Shown here one piece after another: positions 1 through 8,237 of a stretch of DNA of 64,000 bases. The number at the start of each line of letters is the position of its first letter. The stretch's first letter is position 1. Position numbers and translations under genes: made by a program. The notes under the pieces are model-generated. The model saw only the letters and a program-made list of their open reading frames with translations, was not told where the DNA came from and made no database searches. Origin of the DNA: Peptoniphilus sp. GNH (GTDB lineage Bacteria; Bacillota; Clostridia; Tissierellales; Peptoniphilaceae); NCBI GenBank assembly GCA_021307325.1, contig CP089931.1, positions 954,979-1,018,978 of the forward strand, read 5' to 3'.

Positions 1-179
1 AGATTGAAAATCATTTTTCTTTTTGCAAGTCTGAAACAAAAGTAAGACTTGACGCTTTGGTAGGCGTTATCTACACCCGGCATTGATAGATGCTTGAGTG
101 CTTATTATTTTAATAAGAATAAAAGGTGGTAACGCGGAATTTTCGTCCTTTGTCTATAAGACAAGGGACTTTTTTTATT
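1..179 (+). promoter_or_regulatory. T-box riboswitch (3' part) upstream of brnQ
   Basis: The T-box sequence AGGTGGTAACGCGG lies at 124-137. It is followed by a terminator hairpin (11-bp stem 145-155 with 159-169, loop of three) and a T-run at 170-179. The UGGN bulge reads TGGT, which fits tRNAs with discriminator base A, as in Ile, Leu and Val tRNAs. A hairpin resembling Stem III (CTTATTA/TAATAAG) lies at about 102-118. The 5' part with the specifier loop is probably outside the window, so the cognate tRNA cannot be read. The branched-chain amino acid carrier downstream makes Ile, Leu or Val likely. Confidence 0.85.
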
Positions 180-216
180 TATAAAATTTAAACAATTTAT
201 ACAAGGAGAAACTAGA

Positions 217-1548
217 ATGAAAAAACTAACAAGAAGTCAATTTTTGCAGGTAAGTATTATGTTATTTGGACTGTTTTTCGGAGCAGGAAACTTAATTTTT
301 CCACCCCTTTTGGGTAATCAAGCAGGAAGATTTACTCTAATAAGTCTTTTGGGATTTTCTGTGACAGCTGTCCTTTTCCCAGTTATTGGCTCCATAGTAG
401 TCGGAAGGACTAGCGGCCTTTTAAATCTTGCCAAAAGAGTAGGCCCAAGCTTTGCAATAATTTTTACAACAGCAATTTATATTTCCATAGGTCCCGGACT
501 AGGCATCCCAAGAGCTGGAAGTGTCCCCTTTGAAATGGCAATACTCCCTTATCTTCCCAAGTCTATAAATGTGTTTACAGCAAGACTTGTCTACACCCTA
601 ATCTTTTTTAGTGTGGCACTTTGGGTCGCTTTAAAGCCCAACAAACTTGTAAAAAGAGTCGGCAAATATCTGACACCCGCCTTATTAATCATGATTTTTT
701 TGATGTTTGTAAGAGTTATATTTCTTCAAAAAAATGTTGCCGCTCCCCTTGGCGACTACAAAGCCTCTCCACTTTTGAAAGGCTTTCTATCTGGATATGA
801 CACAATGGATGCAGTTGCCGCTTTGAATTTTGGCCATGTAATTGCCCTAGCTATAAGAAGATTTGGCATCAAGGACACCAACGAAGTCACAAAATACACT
901 GTCAAGGCTGGATTTTTGGCAGGTCTTGTCCTCTTTATTGTATATTTTATGCTTTCAAGTATTGGCATGACAACATCAGGTGTTTTTGTTGGAGCTAAAA
1001 ACGGAGCTGTAATACTTGCCCAAGCAGTAAAATTATCTTTCGGCAATTTCGGTCTTGTCCTACTAGCAGCAATATTTACCCTAGCTTGTCTTACAACTTG
1101 CATAGGCCTTATAACAAGTGGCGGAGAGTATTTCCACCACCTATTCAAGGAAAAATTGAGTTACAGAACTTGGATAATAATCTGGACTTTCTTCTCCTTT
1201 GTAGTTGCTAACTTCGGTTTAAATAACCTTCTTAGCTTCTCTGTGCCACTTTTAACTTTAATTTACCCCGTAGCCTTACTTCTGATATTTATGGGTATAA
1301 GCCACGATTTTATGCACTACACAAAGCTGTCATACTTAACGGCATCTTTTGTGACTGTATTTTTACCGCTTATTGAAATGCTATATAAAGTATTTAATAT
1401 TAAAGTTCCCTACTTAACTCAATTTGAAGAATCCCTTCCACTTGCAGCTCAAGGCCTGTCATGGATTCTCCCTTGTTTTGTAGTACTTCTTTTGACAACA
1501 TTGCTATCTAAGCTTTCTTGTTTAGCTACAAGAAGACAAAATGCTTGA
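217..1548 (+). CDS. brnQ: Branched-chain amino acid transport system II carrier protein
   Basis: This 443-residue, almost entirely hydrophobic protein has about twelve membrane segments and the N-terminal signature FGLFFGAGNLIFPPLLG typical of the BrnQ/LIVCS family. These carriers import leucine, isoleucine and valine with sodium or proton symport in the cytoplasmic membrane. The length is normal for the family. The ATG is preceded by AAGGAG at 203-208. It follows directly after the T-box leader, so expression should rise when a branched-chain aminoacyl-tRNA is uncharged. A bidirectional terminator closes the gene. The family assignment is firm; substrate preference among the three amino acids is not visible. 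Confidence 0.93.
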   Translation: MKKLTRSQFLQVSIMLFGLFFGAGNLIFPPLLGNQAGRFTLISLLGFSVTAVLFPVIGSIVVGRTSGLLNLAKRVGPSFAIIFTTAIYISIGPGLGIPRAGSVPFEMAILPYLPKSINVFTARLVYTLIFFSVALWVALKPNKLVKRVGKYLTPALLIMIFLMFVRVIFLQKNVAAPLGDYKASPLLKGFLSGYDTMDAVAALNFGHVIALAIRRFGIKDTNEVTKYTVKAGFLAGLVLFIVYFMLSSIGMTTSGVFVGAKNGAVILAQAVKLSFGNFGLVLLAAIFTLACLTTCIGLITSGGEYFHHLFKEKLSYRTWIIIWTFFSFVVANFGLNNLLSFSVPLLTLIYPVALLLIFMGISHDFMHYTKLSYLTASFVTVFLPLIEMLYKVFNIKVPYLTQFEESLPLAAQGLSWILPCFVVLLLTTLLSKLSCLATRRQNA

Positions 1549-1565
1549 AAATTTATACAAAAAAA

Positions 1566-1597
1566 ACATAGGTCTACTAGATGACCTATGTTTTTTA
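1566..1597. terminator. Bidirectional rho-independent terminator
   Basis: ACATAGGTC (1566-1574) pairs with GACCTATGT (1583-1591). Runs of A and T flank the stem on both sides, so it can end brnQ on the plus strand and the alcohol dehydrogenase on the minus strand. Confidence 0.85.
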
Positions 1598-1620
1598 TTG
1601 GTATTTTTTATATTAAAGTC

Positions 1621-2763
1621 TCAAGAAATTTTCTTAAATAGTTCTATTAATTTTTCCTTGTCAAAAAATACTGGGTTGGCTCCTGCACAAGCATCCTTCA
1701 TTGCATTTTCTGCTAAAGTATCATAATCAGGATTTTCAACTCCTACTTGCTTTAGTGATTCAGGAATTCCTACTTTTTTAGCAAGTTCATTTATTCTTCC
1801 TATTACATAGTCTACACATTGCTTGTCAGATCTATTTTCTACATCATATCCGATTACTCTTGCTATATCTCTAAATTTGCCTGGAGCTGATTTAGCATTT
1901 TCTTCCTCAACTACTCCAAGAAGCATAGCATTGCAAACTCCGTGTGGAAGATCGTATAGACCTCCTAGTTGATGAGCCATAGCGTGCACATTTCCAAGTC
2001 CAGCATTTGAAAAAGCAATTCCATTTAAGAAGCAAGCAAAAGTCATCATTTCTCTTGCCTTGATGTCGCTTCCATTTTTAACTGCATCTTCTAAGTTTTC
2101 AAATATTAGTTTTATTGAATAAAGGGCTGTGGCATCTGTAACATCATTTGCTCCAGCAGCAACTACAGCTTCAATTGCATGAGTAAGAGCATCCATTCCT
2201 GTCGCAGCTGTAAGCGCAGCAGGCTTTGAAATCATCAGTTCAGGATCATTTACAGTTATCTTAGCGAGGGCATTGTTATCCACCAAAATCATCTTTATTT
2301 TTCTATCTTCATCTGTAATTACATAGTTTATTGTAACTTCTGCAGAAGTTCCTGCTGTTGTCGCAATCGCAACTATTGGAAGACTTTCTTTTTCAGTCTT
2401 GTTGATGCCTTCGTAGTCTTGAACACATCCACCATTTGTTGCTAGTACAGCTATCGCCTTACCACAGTCTTGCGGAGATCCTCCCCCGATGGATACTACA
2501 AAGTCACATCCTTCTTTTTTTAGAAGTGCCAATCCGCCTTCTACATTTTTAACAGTTGGGTTTGGTTTTACATCAGTATATACGACTGTTTTTATATCAG
2601 CCTTATGTAAAACATCACAAACCTTGTCAACTGTTCCATTAGATTTCAAGAAATTATCGCTGACAACTAGAGCCTTTTTTAGACCTAATCTCTTCACAGG
2701 TTCCCCAAGCTCTGCCAAACAACCCCTTCCCAGTAAATTAACTGGTGGTACATAATAAATCAT
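1621..2763 (-). CDS. Iron-containing alcohol dehydrogenase family protein
   Basis: The 380-residue protein belongs to the group III (iron-type) NAD(P)-dependent alcohol dehydrogenases, which interconvert alcohols and aldehydes during fermentation. The nucleotide-binding motif GGGSPQD is at residues 93-99. The metal ligands expected for the family are present in DALTHAIEA and in VHAMAHQLGG...LPHG (one Asp, three His). The start was placed at the ATG at 2763 because AAGGAGGTT lies just upstream; a longer reading frame exists but has no such site. The gene is monocistronic, facing brnQ. Ethanol, butanol, 1,3-propanediol or lactaldehyde could be the substrate; sequence alone does not decide. Confidence 0.88.
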   Translation of the reverse strand: MIYYVPPVNLLGRGCLAELGEPVKRLGLKKALVVSDNFLKSNGTVDKVCDVLHKADIKTVVYTDVKPNPTVKNVEGGLALLKKEGCDFVVSIGGGSPQDCGKAIAVLATNGGCVQDYEGINKTEKESLPIVAIATTAGTSAEVTINYVITDEDRKIKMILVDNNALAKITVNDPELMISKPAALTAATGMDALTHAIEAVVAAGANDVTDATALYSIKLIFENLEDAVKNGSDIKAREMMTFACFLNGIAFSNAGLGNVHAMAHQLGGLYDLPHGVCNAMLLGVVEEENAKSAPGKFRDIARVIGYDVENRSDKQCVDYVIGRINELAKKVGIPESLKQVGVENPDYDTLAENAMKDACAGANPVFFDKEKLIELFKKIS

Positions 2764-2950
2764 TTTTAAAAACCTCCTTGTTCGTAAATACAATTTTATT
2801 TCCCTTATGCGAACTTATTTAAATTTTATCATTTCTTTTTTTGCTTGTCAATTTTTTATTTTTCTCGACTAATATTTATTACAATATGGCTTTTTTTATT
2901 TTTAAATTTTTCATTGTAAAAGTTTCTAGAACTACATCCGATTTAAACAT

Positions 2951-2980
2951 TAAAAAAACGCCGCTTTTCACGACGTTTTT
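2951..2980 (-). terminator. Rho-independent terminator of the 3D-domain protein gene
   Basis: On the minus strand AACGTCG pairs with CGGCGTT (about 2957-2978), followed by a T-run. It lies just after the stop codon of the minus-strand gene ending at 2987. Confidence 0.8.
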
Positions 2981-2986
2981 CATTTC

Positions 2987-4006
2987 TTATTCAATTACAT
3001 ATACTTTTACAAGTCTTCTGCCAAACTTAAGAGCTGTTGACTTAGAGTTAAAGAAGAGGTCTATCTTCTTACCCTTGATAGCTCCACCTGTATCTTCTGC
3101 TACTGCATAGCCATAAGACGGCCATCCATCTGTTGTTTCTATATAGAGTTTTGATCCTAGTGGAATCACTTTTGGGTCAACTGCAACCGCACCTACTCTA
3201 GCTCTAGTTCCCATTGCAGTTTTTGAGCCAGCAGATGGGTCATAGGCTGTAGCTTCCATTGTGAATACTTTTTTTGCTGTTGTCGGATCAAAAGAGTTAT
3301 CAGAGGCTTGTACAACTTCTTTTACTGCTTCGCTATTTCCAACTTCTACTATTTCAGTAACTGGTTTTCTAGTGACTTTAGTGTCTAAAATTTCTTGAGT
3401 TATCAGTTCTCCATTTGCGTAAGTATTTCTAACTTTTTCAGTTATAATCCCCGTCTTACCCTTTTGGATTACTCTTCTTTGATCTTTTTTTAGATTTTCA
3501 TTTATTTTTTCTACAACATCAAAACTTTCTTCTTGTTCGATTGTAGTTTCTGTGTGCTTGATCCTAAAAATTTCAATTTCTTGTCCAGCTTCAATCTCTT
3601 CTGATCTTGCCGGCCTTGTATAATCTTCGTTGCCAAGCTTAATTTCTGAATTTTCCAGGACTTCTTCTACAGTTGATCCAGAAGATTCTAATAAATGCTT
3701 GCCTTTTTCATCAATCACTGTGTAGCTAGCAAGTCCTGAAATTGAAATGGTCATGCCATCTACAATTTCTGTATCCAAACTTGGACTTACAGCTTGGTTT
3801 TTGTCCAAAATTATTTTCTCTTGTTTTATAAAATCCTTTACGGTTGTCGCATAAGTCACGACTTCCTTATCTTTTCCCTTTATTTTCAAATTCACCTTAG
3901 TGCCAAGTATTTGAGCATAAGTTATTGAAATTACTGAAAATAAAAGCAAAAAACTCATAAAGAAAAATAAATAGCCCTTATTGAGCCTTGTCTTTCCTAT
4001 CTGCAT
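2987..4006 (-). CDS. YabE-like cell-wall protein: DUF348, G5 and 3D domains
   Basis: This 339-residue secreted or membrane-anchored protein starts with a basic segment and a hydrophobic helix (residues about 9-32, ending in TYAQ). Two DUF348-type repeats follow (about 35-145), then a G5-like region (about 145-235) and a C-terminal 3D domain (about 245-339). The 3D domain keeps the conserved Asp residues in TAYDPS, AVDPKVIPLG, AEDTGGAIKG and KKIDLFF. The domain order matches Bacillus YabE and related stationary-phase or resuscitation proteins, which act as murein lytic transglycosylase-like enzymes. The TAA stop is at 2987. The promoter has several WalR-type boxes, consistent with control by the WalRK wall-stress system. 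Enzymatic activity is inferred from the family. Confidence 0.85.
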   Translation of the reverse strand: MQIGKTRLNKGYLFFFMSFLLLFSVISITYAQILGTKVNLKIKGKDKEVVTYATTVKDFIKQEKIILDKNQAVSPSLDTEIVDGMTISISGLASYTVIDEKGKHLLESSGSTVEEVLENSEIKLGNEDYTRPARSEEIEAGQEIEIFRIKHTETTIEQEESFDVVEKINENLKKDQRRVIQKGKTGIITEKVRNTYANGELITQEILDTKVTRKPVTEIVEVGNSEAVKEVVQASDNSFDPTTAKKVFTMEATAYDPSAGSKTAMGTRARVGAVAVDPKVIPLGSKLYIETTDGWPSYGYAVAEDTGGAIKGKKIDLFFNSKSTALKFGRRLVKVYVIE

Positions 4007-4044
4007 ATTTTAAATCTCTAACCTCCCGCTACAAAAAATAAGAG

Positions 4045-4285
4045 TGTTACTTTTTTGTAACTTTTTGATTCTTATTAGATTATATGGATCAAGGACTATT
4101 TTGTCAATTTTTTTGTAACTATTTTGTTACCTTTGGAACTTGTGTATTTTACTTGCTTTGCCATTTTCTGTAATATTTTCGTAATATTAGGCTTATTTTT
4201 ATCATTTTTATCTTTTTAGTGATAATCACGTTTTTCGAACATTTTCTAAAAAATGTCCTCTTTAATTTATTACAATTTGGTTACA
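4045..4285. promoter_or_regulatory. Cluster of WalR (YycF)-type binding boxes
   Basis: The WalR consensus is TGTWAH-N5-TGTWAH. Exact matches are TGTTAC-N5-TGTAAC at 4045-4061, TGTAAC-N5-TGTTAC at 4114-4130 and, on the minus strand, TGTAAC-N5-TGTAAT at 4269-4285. A near match (TGTAAT-N5-CGTAAT) is at 4169-4185. The second box sits just upstream of the -35 and the first lies between the -10 and the ribosome-binding site. The rest of the 348-bp gap (4007-4354) holds the promoter, the ribosome-binding site and the terminator of the neighbouring operon. Confidence 0.65.
4079..4107 (-). promoter_or_regulatory. Sigma-A promoter of the YabE-like gene
   Basis: On the minus strand TTGACA (4102-4107), a 17-bp spacer and TATAAT (4079-4084) form a perfect consensus promoter. 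The ribosome-binding site GGGAGG follows at about 4023-4028. Confidence 0.88.
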
Positions 4286-4321
4286 TCTGACTTCTTCCCA
4301 TTTTTAATGAGATTTTAAGTC

Positions 4322-4356
4322 AAAAAAATAAAGCCATCCCATCTTTGAATGACTTT
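4322..4356 (-). terminator. Terminator of the hisS-to-Nudix operon
   Basis: On the minus strand AAAGTCAT (4349-4356) pairs with ATGGCTTT (4330-4337), allowing one G-U pair, followed by a T-run at 4322-4328. The stem starts within the last codon of the Nudix gene. Confidence 0.75.
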
Positions 4357-4996
4357 ATCGCCAAAATTTATTCGATTTTAGTATTTTTATAAAATTATAG
4401 GTCAATTTTGCTGTAAGACCCCAGACCAAATAGCCTGCATATTTATAAAAGTAAATCTTGTGAACTCCTTTTGCAAATTTATAAGCTTTTCCTCCAGGTA
4501 TTAAATCATAGGGAAAGGTGTCCGATTTTAAAATTCCAATATCTAAACTATGAACTTCGGGTTCTGTTTCTATCAGATAGTCAAGAGGTATGCAAAAAAC
4601 TTTCTCGACTTCGTCTTTGTTGGGTCTTATATTTTCTAAAGTTATGTCTTTTATAAGCCCTGCAAAGCAATAAATTTGTGTCCCCGACTGAGTGTAGATA
4701 AAGTCTAGCTCTCCAAAATATTCGAGTTTTTGTCTAGTTAACAAAAGTTCCTCACAAGTTTCTCTAAGAGCAGCCTGGCCTGCCCCTTCCCCCTTGTCTA
4801 TCTTGCCACCAGGAAAGGAAATCTCTCCTGGTTGCCTTCTAAGACTTGCCGATCTAACTTCGTAAAGCAAACATATTTTCCCGTCCACTTCAATCAAGGG
4901 GATAAATACGGCATACTTATCCCCGGCATCAATTATAGATGGTCTGTGTCTTTCTACTATGCTTGCGATTTTGTTTAAGGCTTCTTTATTCTTCAT
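4355..4996 (-). CDS. Nudix hydrolase, probable CoA pyrophosphatase
   Basis: The 213-residue protein has a complete Nudix box (GGKIDKGE, seven residues, then RETCEEL). Just before it is the LRRQPGEISFPGG segment typical of the NUDT7/NUDT8/YeaB coenzyme A diphosphatase group. Such enzymes cleave CoA to 3',5'-ADP and phosphopantetheine in the cytoplasm, using Mg or Mn. The ATG at 4996 overlaps the end of the patatin gene by 11 bases, so translation is probably coupled; the ribosome-binding site is weak. It is the last gene of an eight-gene operon. CoA specificity rests on the motif and was not tested further. Confidence 0.85.
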   Translation of the reverse strand: MKNKEALNKIASIVERHRPSIIDAGDKYAVFIPLIEVDGKICLLYEVRSASLRRQPGEISFPGGKIDKGEGAGQAALRETCEELLLTRQKLEYFGELDFIYTQSGTQIYCFAGLIKDITLENIRPNKDEVEKVFCIPLDYLIETEPEVHSLDIGILKSDTFPYDLIPGGKAYKFAKGVHKIYFYKYAGYLVWGLTAKLTYNFIKILKSNKFWR

Positions 4997-6125
4997 AGGA
5001 CTCTACAAGTTTTTTCAAATAAGCTGAATCCACTTTTTTTGAAGCTTCCGAGATTTCATTTATGGATTCTTGTAGGCTTCTTACTCTCAGTTTATCCAAC
5101 TTAAATATTGAAAGTTCTCTTTCTATAAGGGCAAAGAGCAAATCTTCCAGACTAAAACTTCTATCCAAGCCTAGTCCCTTGGCTATCGAACTAAATCTGT
5201 CCTCATAAAGACATCTTATGATAGACTTGCCTTTTATATTTTTTTCCTTTATAAAGTCTTCCATAGATGATAGATACACATTTCTTAATATCTTCTCAGC
5301 TTGCAATTCTCCTATGGGCTTAAAATAATATTCCTTGCCCTTTAGTCCTTTTATAATTTTCATAGCATCCAAATAGCCAAGTTTTATAAGAGTCTTAGAC
5401 TTGTCCGAGTCAAAACTCATAGATGATGCTAATTTTTCAAGTGGCTCAATGACTATTGCATCCTTTGGAAAGAGTAAGTTTCTAAAATCTCTGGGTCTAG
5501 TCCTCACTATTATAATCTTTTCTTCTAGCTTGTCCACCATAGAATGGGGGATGCGGTTGGTGGCTCCTCCGTCTAGGTAGTACTTGCCATCAATCGGTTC
5601 CAGTTTAAAGGCTGGGTGATAGGCAGATGCCATTACATAATTTTTAAGTTTGCCCTCCGGAATATCATCTATAAAGACTTCTTCCGTCTTTCTGTCTGTG
5701 ATATTAAAAGTTACCAGCCCAAAATTTATGTCGGATTTTCTGAGCTTTTCTTCATCTACGGCAAGATTTACCAAGTCTTTCAAGGGCTTGGGATCCATCC
5801 TACCTCCGCTTGAAATTAAGTTTTTGATATTTTTCAAATTTCCAGATATAAACGACAGCGCATCTTCTAGCTTGGATGAATCATCTTGATTTTCATCATC
5901 TAAAGTTTCTTCAAAACCCATATTTTTATTTAAGTCCATATTTTCCCAAAGATTAATGCACTTTTGCAAATCATTTTGAGCAAACATGGCTCCATTTATA
6001 GCTCCTATTGAGGTGCCTACTATGGTCTTGAATTCGTATCCATTTTCTTTAAGTGCGATAAAGGCGCCTACTTGATAGGCCCCCTTTGAGCCGCCTCCTT
6101 CTAAAACTAAAGAATATTTTTCCAT
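4986..6125 (-). CDS. Patatin-like phospholipase
   Basis: The 379-residue protein has the three patatin signatures: the glycine-rich oxyanion loop GGGSKG (about residues 10-15), the nucleophile elbow GTSIG with Ser39, and the DGG motif with Asp185. These form the Ser-Asp dyad of patatin-like acyl hydrolases, which release fatty acids from phospholipids. There is no signal peptide, so the enzyme is probably cytoplasmic or peripheral to the membrane. The C-terminal 150 residues are charged and helical and match nothing I recognise. The gene starts 3 bases after mscL and overlaps the Nudix gene. Confidence 0.87.
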   Translation of the reverse strand: MEKYSLVLEGGGSKGAYQVGAFIALKENGYEFKTIVGTSIGAINGAMFAQNDLQKCINLWENMDLNKNMGFEETLDDENQDDSSKLEDALSFISGNLKNIKNLISSGGRMDPKPLKDLVNLAVDEEKLRKSDINFGLVTFNITDRKTEEVFIDDIPEGKLKNYVMASAYHPAFKLEPIDGKYYLDGGATNRIPHSMVDKLEEKIIIVRTRPRDFRNLLFPKDAIVIEPLEKLASSMSFDSDKSKTLIKLGYLDAMKIIKGLKGKEYYFKPIGELQAEKILRNVYLSSMEDFIKEKNIKGKSIIRCLYEDRFSSIAKGLGLDRSFSLEDLLFALIERELSIFKLDKLRVRSLQESINEISEASKKVDSAYLKKLVESYEE

Positions 6126-6128
6126 AAT

Positions 6129-6572
6129 TTATAACTCCGATGTGCAATGAGGACATCTAGTAGCCTCAAGATTTATCTGACTCTTGCAATAGGGGCAAGT
6201 TTTGCTTGCCTGTTCGCTATTTTCTACTTCCTTTTTAGACTTAAATCTTGCCATTTGCTTTATAACTACAAAAATTACAAAGGCTATGATTAGAAAATTT
6301 ATTACCGTCTGCAAAAAATTTCCATAGGCAAAGACTGGAGCTGCGGCTTCTTTTGCCTCTGCAAGCGACGCATATTTCTTTCCATCAAGTGAAAAGAACA
6401 TGTTTTGAATATCAACCCCTGATAATATCATGGATATGGGTGGCATAATGATGTCTTCAACTAAAGATGATACAATTTTTCCAAAAGCACCACCTATGAT
6501 GACACCGACTGCCATGTCTATGACGTTTCCCCTAGCAATAAAACCTTTAAATTCTTCAATAAATTTCTTCAA
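6129..6572 (-). CDS. mscL: Large-conductance mechanosensitive channel MscL with C-terminal zinc ribbon
   Basis: Residues 1-110 are a standard MscL: the N-terminal helix with [24 protein letters not shown] (TM1, pore) and a second membrane helix at about 85-107. MscL opens under membrane tension and releases solutes in hypo-osmotic shock. The tail differs from the textbook protein. After a short linker it carries a four-cysteine zinc-ribbon motif (Cys126, Cys129, Cys140, Cys143) instead of the usual C-terminal helix bundle alone. The start is a TTG at 6570-6572, with GGAGGG just upstream and inside the preceding deaminase gene. Similar tails occur in some clostridial MscL proteins; their role is unknown to me. 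Confidence 0.9.
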   Translation of the reverse strand: MKKFIEEFKGFIARGNVIDMAVGVIIGGAFGKIVSSLVEDIIMPPISMILSGVDIQNMFFSLDGKKYASLAEAKEAAAPVFAYGNFLQTVINFLIIAFVIFVVIKQMARFKSKKEVENSEQASKTCPYCKSQINLEATRCPHCTSEL

Positions 6573-7002
6573 GTTTTCCCTCCTTATACCTTGATACTTT
6601 CAGCTTGTTTTTTTTGAAAAGCTCAATCGCATATGGGTCTTTTCTATAATCCACCTTGTAAATTATCTCCTTAATGCCTGCCTGAATAAGAGCCTTGGCA
6701 CAATTTAAACAGGGAAAATGTGTAATATATGCCCTAGCTCCTCTCACAGATATGCCTTCTTTTGCACAATATAAAAGGGCGTTCATCTCAGCGTGAATAG
6801 TGGCGATACAGTGACCGTCCCTTAAGGTGTGACCTACATCATCACAATGGGGATTGCCAGCAACAGAACCATTGTAGCCAGTAGAGATTATTCTGTTTTC
6901 ATCATTTACTAGAACGCATCCCACCAAGGCCCGATCACAAGTTGATCTAGTTGCCACCATCTCTGTAATTTCCATAAAATAATCAGTCCAAGACTTTCTC
7001 AT
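6556..7002 (-). CDS. Deoxycytidylate (dCMP) deaminase family protein
   Basis: The 148-residue protein carries the zinc cytidine/deoxycytidylate deaminase motifs HAEMNAL (His ligand and catalytic Glu) and PCLNCAK (two Cys ligands). It also has the N-terminal SWTDYFMEI...[12 protein letters not shown] region typical of dCMP deaminase/ComEB. It would convert dCMP to dUMP, feeding dTMP synthesis. The start was set at the ATG at 7002, with GGAGG six bases upstream; an upstream TTG lies inside the RNase H gene. It overlaps RNase H by 20 bases and mscL by 17, so the genes are translationally coupled. Confidence 0.88.
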   Translation of the reverse strand: MRKSWTDYFMEITEMVATRSTCDRALVGCVLVNDENRIISTGYNGSVAGNPHCDDVGHTLRDGHCIATIHAEMNALLYCAKEGISVRGARAYITHFPCLNCAKALIQAGIKEIIYKVDYRKDPYAIELFKKNKLKVSRYKEGKLEEIY

Positions 7003-7606
7003 CCAAGGCCTCCTTTGCCAATTTGTCAACTCTCTCGTTGTACTCTATGCCCGTATGTGCCATGACATGTATAAAGTCGACATCTATATCTTTTTTTATA
7101 TTTTCGTAAAAATCAGAATAGGCCTTAGTGCCTTTTAGGTTTGCCTTCCACGCCTTCTTTGCCCACATCTCAATTCCTGTGTAGTCATAGTGCAAATAGA
7201 GCTTTTTATAACCACGTTCAACCGCTCTTTTCATGGCATACATGGCTCCCTCAATTTCTCCTGCTACATTTCTCATAGAAGACATATCCGATTTTTCAAA
7301 GGCCTTCTTGCCCTCTTCGTAAAAATCTTTTCCTATTAGAAGATATCCGAAAGAATATCTAAAAGTTTTAACTTGAAAAGAGCCGTCTACATAGGCTATG
7401 ACTTCTCCCTCTTTTAAATCTTTTTCTTCTTTTTTATCATTTTCGCCTTCTGAATCATTAAAAAAAGCCTCTGCCTCTTTAAGAGTCTTAAACTTTTTAT
7501 ATATGCCTCCCTTGTATCCATGCACTTGTTCTTTACACTCTTGCCAACTTGTATAAATACCCGGTTTTCTTCCTTTTTTTACCACATAATAGCTGATGCT
7601 TGTCAT
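6983..7606 (-). CDS. rnhA: Ribonuclease H type I with N-terminal RNA/DNA-hybrid-binding domain
   Basis: Residues 1-50 form the small viroplasmin-like domain ([16 protein letters not shown]...[19 protein letters not shown]) found at the N-terminus of eukaryotic-type RNases H. A charged linker follows, then the catalytic domain from about 68 with Asp74 (YVDGS), Glu117, Asp141 and Asp194. The enzyme cleaves RNA in RNA-DNA hybrids. Its ATG overlaps the upstream stop (ATGA), so it is coupled to the cyclodeaminase-like gene. Length (207) is normal for this two-domain form. Confidence 0.88.
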   Translation of the reverse strand: MTSISYYVVKKGRKPGIYTSWQECKEQVHGYKGGIYKKFKTLKEAEAFFNDSEGENDKKEEKDLKEGEVIAYVDGSFQVKTFRYSFGYLLIGKDFYEEGKKAFEKSDMSSMRNVAGEIEGAMYAMKRAVERGYKKLYLHYDYTGIEMWAKKAWKANLKGTKAYSDFYENIKKDIDVDFIHVMAHTGIEYNERVDKLAKEALDEKVLD

Positions 7607-8229
7607 AGGAGTTCCGCCTTTACTTCCTCTTCTATATCCTTTGCCAAAGCACTTGAGATCTTCTCTAGTTCCAAGGCCTCCGTTCTTAATTTTTCGGCTT
7701 TATTGTAGTCCTTGAAAGATTTGATGTTTATATACACATTTAAAAGTGCACCTTTTATAGCGGCATTTGCCAAAGAAGCACTCGCTCCCACATCAGTTAT
7801 GGCATTTTTGTTGCCATCTTCAAGCAGCATTTTTAAAATGGGATAGACTTCAAATGTCTTGTAGGCTATTTCAAAAGGCACATCCACAGCTTTTACTAGA
7901 GCCTTTGCTATTTCATCACTTCTAAAAGATGAAACAGCTTTTTCATATTTTGGCAGTCTGTAAGCAGCCATGAGATTTTCAAAAGCCTTGGCATCTTCAT
8001 CTATTAGAACTTGCAAATCAGCCTTTAAGTCCTCACCCTTTTCAAGTAATCTTTGCATTTTTTTATGAACTGCTTCATAAGACTTATTTTTAAGAGTCAG
8101 ATTTGTAACCATCATGGCAAGAGAAATGCTCAAAAGACCAGTATAGGCACTTGCCGCTCCCCCACCTGGTGTCGGTGAAGAAGAGGAAAGTTCTTTTGCA
8201 AATTCTATTACAGTCTTATCGATTAACAT
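7603..8229 (-). CDS. fchA: Formiminotransferase-cyclodeaminase-like / methenyl-THF cyclohydrolase
   Basis: The protein of about 208 residues matches the cyclodeaminase domain family (SSSPTPGGGAASAYTGLLSISLAMMV near the N-terminus, mostly helical thereafter). In acetogens and other clostridia such proteins, encoded beside formate-THF ligase, act as methenyltetrahydrofolate cyclohydrolase. That is the likely role here, converting 10-formyl-THF to 5,10-methenyl-THF. The start is uncertain: ATG at 8229, or a GTG at 8238 that overlaps the stop of fhs. No strong ribosome-binding site distinguishes them, and coupling to fhs is likely. Formimino-THF cyclodeaminase is the alternative, but no formiminotransferase gene is nearby. 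Confidence 0.8.
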   Translation of the reverse strand: MLIDKTVIEFAKELSSSSPTPGGGAASAYTGLLSISLAMMVTNLTLKNKSYEAVHKKMQRLLEKGEDLKADLQVLIDEDAKAFENLMAAYRLPKYEKAVSSFRSDEIAKALVKAVDVPFEIAYKTFEVYPILKMLLEDGNKNAITDVGASASLANAAIKGALLNVYINIKSFKDYNKAEKLRTEALELEKISSALAKDIEEEVKAELL

Positions 8230-8237
8230 ACTTACCA

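Noticed and set aside
756-1148. 130-codon frame antisense to brnQ
   Set aside because: Lies wholly inside a clear transporter gene, no ribosome-binding site, composition typical of a shadow frame.
4007-4354. c-di-AMP (ydaO/yuaA) riboswitch upstream of the YabE-like gene
   Set aside because: Such riboswitches often precede wall-enzyme genes, but none of the conserved motifs is visible; a consensus promoter and WalR boxes explain the region.
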